A stretch of DNA of 64,000 nucleotides from Eopsaltria australis (taxonomy: Eukaryota; Chordata; Aves; Passeriformes; Petroicidae): assembly GCA_034509425.1 (NCBI GenBank), contig JAVTVJ010001154.1:310001-374000 (forward strand). The letters run 5' to 3'. Under the pieces are notes generated by a model that saw only the letters and a program-made list of their open reading frames with translations, was not told the DNA's origin and made no database searches. Shown here piece by piece: positions 38,426 through 49,480 of the stretch. Both the position numbers and the translations under genes were made by a program. Numbering within the stretch: position 1 is the first letter of the stretch; the number at the start of each line of letters is the position of its first letter.

Positions 38426-38867
38426 CAGGATGCTCTCAGCTGGCCAGGGTTAGCTCTCACACCTGCTCAGGATGCTCTCAGCTGGCCAGGGTTAGCTCCC
38501 ACACCTGCTCAGGATGCTCTCAGCTGGCCAGGGTTAGCTCTCACACCTGCTCAGGATGCTCTCAGCTGGCCAGGGTTAGCTCTCACACCTGCTCAGGATG
38601 CTCTCAGCTGGCCAGGGTTAGCTCTCACACCTGCTCAGGATGCCCTTAGCTGGCCAGGGTTAGCTCTCACACCTGCTCAGGATGCTCTCAGCTGGCCAGG
38701 GTTAGCTCCCACACCTGCTCAGGATGCTCTCAGCTGGCCAGGGTTAGCTCTCACACCTGCTCAGGATGCTCTCAGCTGCCAGGGTTAGCTCTCACACCCG
38801 CTCAGGATGCTCTCAGCTGGCCAGGGTTAGCTCCCACACCTGCTCAGGATGCCCTTAGCTGGCCAGA
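38426..38867. repeat. Minisatellite, 42 bp unit, ~11 copies
   Basis: CAGGATGCTCTCAGCTGGCC begins at 38426, 38468, 38510, 38552 and onward every 42 bp, followed by AGGGTTAGCTCTCACACCTG. Variation is limited to TCTC/CCTT, TCTC/TCCC and one single-base deletion near 38780. Each unit carries two E-box hexamers, CAGCTG and CACCTG. Because 42 is a multiple of three, two frames stay open as 14-residue repeats. These are not protein genes. Confidence 0.95.
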
Positions 38868-41417
38868 TCTCGCTCTCTCTCTGCTCCTGTGCTCTCTGCT
38901 GCAGGACCAGCACCTGCAGAAGCAGTGAGTCACAAACACCTTGCTCCCACTGATTTCAGTCATTTCTGCTACGTTTTGTACCAGATGCCATGGAGGTCCT
39001 GCCATTCAGCTCCTCAGGATCTAACTCTGAAATTACAGAATACCTTAACCAAGCTTCAAAACAACCTATTGGACCCATTTCTATTTTTAAAGCCTCCAAT
39101 TTAGAGGCTGTAAAGATGTAACACCTTTCCAGCGTAAGTGAACAGTCTCACTGGTTTGAGGTATAAAGCTAATAAAACAACTAATCCTTTACAGAATCCA
39201 AAAGTCAATTCCAAATTTAGGTTTTTAATTTAAAAACTGAAATGTTCTCCTACACAACAGAGACGAAGGGCACATAACCAGGTTCACCATTTAACATAAA
39301 CTGGAGATTCCAGTCTTTGCTTTTCCTTTCTCTGGTGTGATCTTTTGTATCTGCAGTTATATAATTGGATTTATTGGCCTGAATTACTAGAGTGGAAAAT
39401 ATGAAGTTGTCTGTGATGGTAACATTCTTTTAAAAGTGTTATAATTTAGTTGGTAATAAAATGTGTTTGTACTGTGAAAATTTTAATACTATTCCAAAAC
39501 ATTAAACATCTACTTTCTCAGACAAGAGTCTCCAAATGACAAGGTGCCTTCTGGAAGACGTATTGATAATGGTAAAATAGTATTTCTTGTAAAGTAAGAA
39601 CACAATTTTCAAGGAAATAAGAAAAAAATAAACTGAAAGGTTTGTTATTATTATGTACTTAAATAAAATAATCATATTTTCCCTCCATGTGCCTCTCTCA
39701 GGACAGGCAAGGAACCTCCTCAAGCATTCCTTTCTCGGAATTTAAAACTATACTTAATTAACAAGGAAAATAAACAAGATGAGTTTGAATTTGGAAGGTT
39801 CTCAGAGAAATGCTGCTCATTTTCCCTCACAGCTCAGGCAGGCAGCCTTACAGCAGCCTTTATCAATGCCCTGCAGCAGGTGTGGCAATGGGGCTCTCAC
39901 AGCCCAGCCCTTGGCCAGCAGGCACAGGCAGACAGGAAATAACTGGATTTGCACTCCTGTCTGAGCATCCCAGCATCCCACTGCTGAACTTTAAGGAAAG
40001 GGAAGCTCCCTTGTGTAGGAAAATGGCCATTCAGATTTAACCCAAGACCCACACTCCTTTCAGGAGATTTTTCTCCACCTGGAGTCTTGGGTACCCAGCT
40101 CAGGTCTCAGCAGCTGCCTGGGGCTGCTTTCCCTCAGTCAAACATGGAATGAAATCATGGCTCTGGTGTTGAGTATTATCCTTGTGGAATGCCAGCCTCT
40201 GAGGGCTGTAAGGAACCAGGGGCATTCTGCAGCCCTTGTCCCTCACTGCTGGTGGCAACCTGGAACAGCCCAGGTGACACAGGAGGGAGCGGGGGAGGAT
40301 CCCAGTGCTCCAGGAAAGCACAGAGGTGGGAAAGCTCCATCTCCTTTAAGGGATGAGCTGCAATTTACCCCCAGGACATTCAGATAAAAGTCACACACTG
40401 CTTTACTGTGGCTCTCCCAGAATCTCAGGGAGATTAAGATGTTGTCAAAAAGGGATCATGGAGTTGTTTTCTTTGATAAGGATTTTACAGTTTGGATCAG
40501 TGGAAAAATAAGTCAATTTTGCTCAATATCAATTTATTCTCTGTTTGCCAATCTCTTCAGTCTCTAAGCACTCAGAAGTTGCTTAGTTCACCTTTGCAGG
40601 GAGCCAAGCAAATATTCCTTGATAATATACGAATTATGAAGGCTTCAGCACGACAAAGAACCTGAAAGTTGATGCAACCCTAAAAAGCAAGTTATTTTCA
40701 CACAGCAAGTAGATAATGATTACATTTATTTTGAGTTCAGCTTGAACTGTTCAATACTGAAATTTGAAATCTGCACTTGTTTTAAGCATTTCAATTTCAG
40801 AGTTTCAAACTGAAAGCAGAAAGGAACCTAAAATCCTTGACTGCCCAGCTCTATCAGCCAGGGAGGAACTGATTTTTGTATGAATAAACCCTGACAGGAT
40901 GCTGGCTTGGCATCTCCACTGGAAAGCATTACAGTAGGAAGAGTCCACTTAATTCCATTAACTGCTTCTAATATCCCCTCATTCCAATTTCTAATTCAAC
41001 TTCAAATTGCCATACCTGGATCCCACTGCTGCTTCTGTGGTTTTGGGTAGAGAGCTGCTAACTCTCATGGATCTCTGTCTCCCCTACACAGCTCTATAAC
41101 CAAGTGAGCCATAGAACAGACTGAGGTGATTGGAAGTCTCAGCACAGAGGACTTTTCCTACCCCTCCCTTCCTCCTGAAGGGCTGATATCCCATGGCAGC
41201 TGTGGATTTGGACAGCTCAGCTGAGGCAGGTCCTCTGCCTCACCTCCACTCTGTCTCTTTAGATAAACTGTTGAGAAAAGGCACAGCACAGCGATTCTGG
41301 ATCTCAAAAATGTCCTTTCTGGCAGAGGATGCAGTTGCCAGCCCAGTGGAGGGCAGAGCAGAGCAGCGCAGCCTCCAGCCAGACCCTGAACCCCCAGAGT
41401 CCCTGTCCCTGCTCAGG
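38868..41417. other. Unique sequence, no gene seen
   Basis: Begins with a long pyrimidine tract and CAG (38870-38904) that would make a very strong splice acceptor. The rest has short frames only. Confidence 0.5.
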
Positions 41418-41732
41418 CAGCTGCCCTGGGGTGCCACCAGCACCTTCAGAGCACAGAGCCACAGAGAAACCTGTCACAAACCAACCTCTGCAACCCCTGC
41501 AGCTGCCCTGGGGTGTCACCAACACCTTCAGAGGACAGAGTCACAGAGAAACCTGTCACAAACCAACCTCTGCAACCCCTGCAGCTGCCCTGGGGTGTCA
41601 CCAACACCTTCAGAGGACAGAGTCACAGAGAAACCTGTCACAAATCAACCCCTGCAGCTGCCCTGGGGTGTGTCACCAACACCTTCAGAGCACAGACCCC
41701 CAGAGAAACCTGTCCCAAACCAACCCCTTGCA
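41418..41732. repeat. Minisatellite, 82 bp unit, 4 copies
   Basis: CAGCTGCCCTGGGGTG starts at 41418, 41500, 41582 and 41655, giving periods of 82, 82 and 73 bp. Each unit continues with CACCTTCAGAG, CACAGAGAAACCTGT and ACAAACCAACC. The second and third copies are nearly identical. Long frames of 120-237 residues on both strands across this block come from the repeat. Confidence 0.95.
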
Positions 41733-42176
41733 CAGCCCAGAGCCCTGGAGACCCATCTGGAACACAGCAGCACGTGGAGCCACATCCTGCAACAATCCCA
41801 GCCCTGGTACCTGAGCTGTGCTTCACTTCCAGCAATAATCCTGATGGATTCCCCTGCCTCCAGTGCCTGCACTGCAGCACCAGAGCAGGCTGGATTTGTG
41901 ACCTGAGTGACACTTTTCCTCTGAAGTGTCTCCAGGGAAGGACACTGCTCACCAGAGGTGTCTGGGAGAGGCACTGCAGGCTGCAGCTCACACCCTGCAT
42001 TATCCCAGTGCTTCCTGCAGCTCTGAACCTTTCCCAGGCTCAATTCCACAATCCCCCAGCTGCCACTCAGCATGGAATTCCAAACAGCACAACTGAGCAG
42101 GATATACATCAGGAATAATGTGGATTGCTTTATTCTTGGGGCATATCAAGACTAATTTAATCCCTTTTCCTTCCTT

Positions 42177-42206
42177 CCCCCCCCCCACCCCCAAAAAAAA
42201 AAAAAA
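42177..42206. repeat. Poly-C/poly-A homopolymer junction
   Basis: A C-rich run broken by one A is directly followed by a run of 14 A. Confidence 0.95.
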
Positions 42207-42520
42207 GGATAATTCATTACTTGAATTACTTTTGGGAACAAACCATTTTAACTTCACTAAACTTCTGTAGCTAGCACAGTGCACTGTGGCAGGCATGGAT
42301 GTGCTGGGCCACATCCAAATCAAGTTTAAGATGACATAATAAACTGATTTATTATAATACTAAACAAGCAACTGAAAGTACATGGAATTAGATGAAACTT
42401 TTATCATGTATCTGGAAAAAAAAACTCAAACCAACAATTAGTTGCTCTCACAGAGCAGCTGCTGGCAAAACCAAGCTCTTGGAAGGGAACTGTTTACTCT
42501 TTCCTGAAGATGAACAAGCA

Positions 42521-42660
42521 TTATTGACAGAAGTATTTAAATATGATTCTCTTTTTTGTTTATTGGCAGTAATTTTCTGTAGAGCAATTAAGACAAAGCT
42601 TGATTGCGAGGAAAGCTTAATTTGCGAAGAGAAATACATATTTCATGAAAGCTGATAAGG
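42521..42660. other. Candidate conserved noncoding block
   Basis: Non-repetitive sequence with GTAATTTTCTG, AGCAATTAAGACAAAGC and TTGCGAGGAAAGC. It keeps CpGs in an otherwise CpG-depleted stretch and has homeodomain-like AATTA cores. Frames on either strand show no domain. Called on texture only. Confidence 0.22.
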
Positions 42661-44059
42661 TGTTTCTAATTGTGGAAATTGCCTTGCCTCCAAGAAATGC
42701 TTCACTCTCTTCTTTTGGGGAGCAGAGAGATCTTTTTCTACACCTAAATATCCACTCCTGTTGAACTAATCAGTCAGTGATGCATGAAATTAGACTTCAC
42801 CTGTCAGGGTGACCTTGTAAAGGTCTTTTGGAACCTCTTGTTTAACAAACAATATACAAATAATAACAAATAACTGCAGGATAATTCATCAGGGAGGTGA
42901 CAGAACTGGACACAGAGTTAACTCACACCTAAGGCACAAACACATCTGGTTTTTTTGTGGCTCCATATTATTACAGGAGCAAATCACATTTCGAGCAACC
43001 TTCCACTGAACCATCACTTTCACATGGCTTTAAAGAGATACAAAACTAAATATAAAAGCCTTTCAAAAAGTTCTCTTTTTATTTCAAGTTTGCTATGCCT
43101 GTATTACCAAGCAGTATTTGATATCCACACTGATGAAATGAGCAGTTGCTACAATGAAATCCATGTGGGTAGAAACAAGTGACATTACAGCATCTTGTGC
43201 TACTGAGCTTCCACACAGCTCCTGCTTCTTCCAGAATGGGAAAAAAGCTGGGGAACAGCCCCAGACCACAAGTGCAGAGCCCAGAGAGGAAAGGAATCCA
43301 GGTCACACCGTGCCACTGAGCCAGGACTGCACCTGGGCTCTGAAAATCCTACACTGGCTAACCTGGGGGCTGAGACACAAGAACAATGTCCTCTCAATGT
43401 CCTCTCAATGAGGAGACCCCAGGCTTTCCGGAGGAAAGGTGGCTGTGTTTTTATTTGTAGGAAATAAAAAGGAAGTGGCAGCCATAAATTTAATTGCAAA
43501 CCACAAAGCAGAGCAGCTCAAGCAGCCGATAAAAGATAAAAGATTAGCTCATGAACAGGTGTCTTTAACCGGGATCACGGAAGTTTCTTGCTGCTGGACA
43601 CAGGACACTGATTTTGACAAAACATACACAGCCTTTGGTGGCAACACACCTTTATCTTTCAGTGTGTTTTCTCCCTTTCCCGTGCTCCTGTGTAATCTGC
43701 CACAAACTCTCTATAATGGTTTGTATCTGCTTTAAAGGATTGTGTGTCTCCTTCGACTGCAGAGGACTTTTAAATGCCAAGGGAACAATCCAGCATAGAA
43801 AAACTGTGTGTATGTGTGTATATGATCTCCACTTGTCCTTAATAAAAACCTAAGAACTCTACAAAAGCGGACACAACCATCCACTTTCCTCATAAAGCTT
43901 CTTACTTATTGAGTTAAATGCACAGTAAATTGATTTATAAACTAATCAAAGGGTAGCAGAGGAAGAGAGAAGATAAATAAACCCTGACAGCTTTCTTTAC
44001 TTTGAGCCTGGTGGGATAACCCAGTGCCAGCCCTGCCACGCCGGGTGAGCAGCACTCAC

Positions 44060-44112
44060 CCTCAGACAGGAGCTGAGGTCACTCAGAATTGTGGACAGAA
44101 ATGACAGAATTC
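44060..44112 (-). other. Candidate 53-nt internal exon
   Basis: On the minus strand a very strong acceptor (CTCTTTTGTCACAAAG) and near-ideal donor (GAGG/GTGAGTG) flank 53 bases with an open frame that includes ILSFLSTILSDLSSCL. The entry phase does not fit the exit phase of the candidate at 46087-46135, so both cannot be neighbours in one transcript unless an exon is missing. A different frame through the same bases is also open and ends in a TGA. Confidence 0.18.
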
Positions 44113-44799
44113 CTTTGTGACAAAAGAGATTTGAAAACACTGACAGATATCTTCATCAACAGAACCAAACGCTTTCGCGCAGCTCCAGGTGTGCTGAAAC
44201 ATCCTGATGGCTGAATGTGGGCTTGAGGAAAACACAATTTAAAAACGAAAAATACTTAAATCAATTTTCGTAATCTTTACAAAACAAAAATTTCCTATGT
44301 TGAGGAAAGTTAAATGCCTTTATTTCACTCAAGGCTAATAATACACAATCCGTCAACAATCACAAAAAAAACCCTGAAGAAATTTCAGAACCCAGCAGTG
44401 TCACAGAATCTCTGTAACTCCTACAAATCCTCGTTTTTGACTCTTGCAGCAGTGTCTTTGAAGTACAGCCCTGGAAAGATGCACAGAAAGCTGAGTTTCC
44501 TTATCCTTATATGCAGCTTGAATTGGGAATTTTCTGAACTTACTGTGGGTACCCACAGGGGCTATGAGAAAAACCCCACCAATTGTCTGTTATTGGGTGT
44601 CCTGCACTCAGACAAACACCAATGGTGCCAGAACCAAGGCAGAGCAGAATCAAAACTAAATTATAATAGTGGAGGAGTCTTCATTTCAGTATTTCCTTCA
44701 CAAACTGATCACTTTGCAGACTTTTCATTTCTGGGAAAAGGAACGATGCTACATCATCTCCATCCTAAAAGGCATTCCTGTGCAATTTATTCTCCAAGG

Positions 44800-44955
44800 T
44801 AAAAACAAATGCAAACCAAAAGCAAACCAAAACCCCAACAAACCAACCAACCAACCACCAAAAACCCCAAACAAAGAAAAACAAGAAGAAACCACAACAA
44901 CAAAAACAAACAAACCCCAACAACAACAACAACCCACCACCACAAGAAAAAGCAA
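44800..44955. repeat. A/C-rich low-complexity tract, ~150 bp
   Basis: CAAA, CCAA and CAA units dominate, with three or four consecutive CAAC or CCAA repeats in places. A/C lie on the plus strand. The minus-strand frames here are tryptophan-, valine- and leucine-rich artefacts. Confidence 0.9.
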
Positions 44956-46086
44956 AAAGCTTCAAGGAAAAAATAATCAGCTGTGTCATGCCCCCTCACA
45001 AAGAATAAATCATTACATTTCACTAAATTACAGCCTTGAGACCACTGAAGCAGCCATGGAATTCCCAGGCAGTGTTTATTCTCTCCATTTACGAAACTGA
45101 AGAAATGCTGCAGCACAGAAAGGCTTTTCTGTTCAAGGCTTCTTTACCTTATTAACAAATAAATGCAGGGTTTGTATTTGGAATTTGATGGAGATTAGCA
45201 GTGTAATTTCAAAGGTTCCCAGTGCCACGTCCAAGGAAAGTGTTTAACAGGGAACTGAGCTGACATTTGGCTTGCAAAGCCTTTGAACTAGCGAGTGCAT
45301 TAATTCCACTGCAAACATCCTAAGCCCACAAAGGCTTATGCTATTGTTCCTGAATTATCCACAAGCTTTGAATTAGCACAGGAGAGGCCTCCCAGAGGGT
45401 CACAGACCATTGATCCTGCCCAGATGAGTCTCCAGCACGCTGATCAATAGGAGACATAATTGGAAGGTCTCGAATAATTGGAAATTTCAAAGGACAACTG
45501 GTACAGAAGCATATAAAAACACCAGAGTCTGAAGGCACTTTAAAACAATGCTCTGGCTTCAGATTTTAAAGACATTGCCCATTCAGAAACATCCTTCTTC
45601 ATCATTAGTAGCTGACTGACAATTCCAGCCATAATTTTCTGGACAAAATTATTTCAGGTTATGAATATTTGAGATTTGAAAATTCTAACTTATACTGGAA
45701 TAGCACTGTCAAACTTCTGGAGGAGAAAACAGAAATAGCAAATATGTCTTAAGAATATTTTTTTTCTTTTTTACAGAACTGGCAAACTTCAAAGTAAAAT
45801 CAAATCCATATAAATGAGATTACACATTTCATACAAGGTTTACAGTACATCTTGGTCTTACTGAAGTATCAGAGCTCTAACAGTAATAATTTTCCCTGTC
45901 CCTGCTCTGCCAACAGAAGTTTATCCGAGCTTTGAGCTTGGATGACATCTGGGAAATGCTGGAGGTGCCAGAGAAAGCACAGGAGCTGAATTCCCCCACC
46001 ATCACATGCTATTACAACAGTGCAAGAACACCAACACCACAGTGGGTTTGGTGGGGGGAAAAAATGAGCTGCTGATGAGGTGTTAC

Positions 46087-46135
46087 CTAATTTCCAGAAC
46101 GAACTTCAAAGCTTCCACCACTCGTGTGGAATGAC
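46087..46135 (-). other. Candidate 49-nt internal exon
   Basis: On the minus strand 49 open bases (STRVVEALKFVLEI) end at a usable TTAG/GTAACA donor. The acceptor (TTAGTAG) has a poor pyrimidine tract. Its entry phase matches the exit phase of the candidate at 55028-55115. It keeps CpGs in the reading frame, which is unusual for intronic sequence here. No family is recognised. Confidence 0.15.
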
Positions 46136-46672
46136 CTACTAATCAGTTTTGTTATATGTCTACACTATTTCCACAGAAAGAAGAAAAAAGCAGAGGCCCT
46201 GACTGTTCCATTTCTGGACTTTTTACAGCCTGTAATCTTGAAGGGAATGATCTCTTCTGTCAGTCCCACTTCCAGAATGCTGCTCTTCAGCACGTTTTTG
46301 CTTTCGTTGCTAAAGCCTCAATTCTTCCTCAAGAAGATCAGACAACTGCTCATCATCTGCTTGAATGCAGATCTTCATGTGAAGTAGGGATTAATTGCCA
46401 AGGAAAAGACTGCACTTTAAGATGCTGAAGTAGTCTGACAAGAGCAAGAAAAGGTTTCCAGCAGAGAGCTAAGCAGAGGTCAGATCAGCCACAGAACAGG
46501 CAGTCTCCAGTGCAGCTCTTATGATTTGTCATGCTGACCCATGAATATTGCATTCTGCCTGGGGGTGCCACCAGGAGCCACAGAGCTCAAACGAGACAAA
46601 ACACTTCTGTCCTAGAAAACTTCCTGTGCAGGGTTTTGCAGCTGGAAATGCAGGCTGGCAGAAGAGAAGTGA

Positions 46673-47897
<1,225 letters not shown>

Positions 47898-48238
47898 TGT
47901 CTTCACAGTTTGGTCAGACAGAACAATCCTTCCTGAGAACCAAGGACACCCCACAGCCTCAGGGCCCAAAAAGTATCAACAAAAGTGAATTGGGGAGAGC
48001 AAACTGGGGGAATGTGACTGCATTACCTGAAGCTGGAATTGGACAATTAACCCCTGAGATGCAAATGGACCAAACTTATCTCTGTGTGAGAAACTGGTGC
48101 CCATTGTCCATGCTGGGTGCAGCCTCTGGGAGGCTCCTGCACTGCCCAAGGTGGATCTGCTGAAGGCCTTTAATAAATACCTGCTTTATTCTCTAACTCT
48201 GTCCAGCCTCTGTTCTAAGCAGCCTCTCCAAGGCATGA
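47898..48238 (+). mobile_element. Probable endogenous retrovirus solo LTR
   Basis: A ~340-bp segment begins TGTCTTCACAG and ends near AAGGCATGA, close to the usual TG...CA borders. It carries an AATAAA signal at 48172-48177 followed by TTTATTCTCTAACTCTGT. The overall arrangement resembles songbird endogenous-retrovirus LTRs as I remember them. No primer-binding site, gag/pol remnant or matching second LTR is visible, so a solo LTR is the best reading. No clear target-site duplication was found, and the 3' border has probably mutated. It has no coding capacity. Confidence 0.6.
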
Positions 48239-48799
48239 GGACTTTCTTCCCTCATTCATATGGGAAAACAAACTGCACCCACAATATCACACACATCATG
48301 TGTTATATCAGAGTGTTAATCCACTTTGCAGCAAGTACATGTCTTTTCTTGATTAAATACATGAGAGATTGCATCAGTTATATATTATATTCCACCCCAT
48401 TCTAGCAACAGCACTCCAAGAGAAAAACAGACAAGCACTGCCAACACCCTCAGAAAGAAGAAAAACAATTCATCTCCTGGAAAGTTCCTAAATACTGTGC
48501 TCAACTGAATTTTTTGCTGAACTATCCCCTCTAGAAATTGCATTTCAAAGAACTGAGAGGATACCTAAAATGAAGAGCTTAGAGTACAAATTTTGGAACT
48601 CAGCATTTCTCCATGTTTAACCCTCATAAATTCATCCTAAAATATGAATCAGTCAATAAGGCAAAGCAAGTCAGTTGTGTAAGAGGAAGGAAAAGTGAAC
48701 TGGAAACAAGGCCCAGAAAAATCAAAGAAATATAATATTTTTAATATGACTGTGAGGCACTTTAAAATATTGAAAGATACGTAAAAAAATAGCCCAGTT

Positions 48800-49030
48800 G
48801 TAATTAATTGTCTTTGAAACTATAAACATGTAATTTTTACACATTTCCTGACAACCCTTTTATTTAGCCACTGATGTAATTTTGCAGCTTCTCTCTCTGG
48901 TAACTTTTAATGCCCAGCATTTCACTGTGACCGCTGGCAATAAATCAGCTGTGAGTTTTCTCATTAAAAGTAAAGCTGTATTAGTAGCCAAATACTCAAA
49001 AATGTGAAATGCTAAAATTTAACGATGGGG
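48800..49030. other. Candidate conserved noncoding block
   Basis: AT-rich non-repetitive sequence with TTGTAATTAATTGTC, CATGTAATTTTTAC and CGCTGGCAATAAATCAGCTG. TAAT-core density is high and there is no coding frame. Called on texture only. Confidence 0.22.
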
Positions 49031-49411
49031 AAAAGACTTGTTCCAACTCAACAAAAAACTCAGAACTTGAAGTTTGTCAGAAACAGCAGTTTGCTATTAT
49101 TTGAAAGGGAAAAATTGTAGGCATTAAAAGGTTTATCATGACTTTAATAAATTGCCAAGAAATTGAGGGTAGAAGGTCCAAAGTAACAGAAAAAAAAAGA
49201 ATTCTACAATCACCATTTACAGGACAGCTCTAGGTTGTGAAAAATCACTGGCATCCTCACTAAAATACTTCCTTCTGACCACTGTCTTTTCTCCTCTGGC
49301 CTCTTATGATAGAATTCATTATTCCTACTTTGCTTACGTCCATCTTGTTCAGGCCATCTCACTTTGGGCTTTTCCAGTGTGAAAGAAGCTGCAAAAGCAC
49401 ACCGTGCATGC

Positions 49412-49480
49412 GCCCATCCATCCCTCCATCAATCCATCCATAATCCATCCATCCATCAATCCATCCCTCCCTCCCTCCCA
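49412..49480. repeat. (CATC)n/(CCTC)n microsatellite
   Basis: Imperfect CATC tetranucleotides with interspersed CCTC units and AATCC interruptions. Confidence 0.9.

Noticed and set aside
38401..38788. Evenly spaced repeats that superficially suggest a CRISPR array
   Set aside because: Units are contiguous with no unique spacers, and the genome context is vertebrate.
41193..42118. Plus frames of 161-237 residues and minus frames of 120-154 residues
   Set aside because: They cross the 82-bp minisatellite, are repetitive, and have no recognisable domain.
44314..44802. 162-residue plus-strand frame
   Set aside because: No recognisable domain, mixed low-information sequence, and it ends just before an A/C tract.
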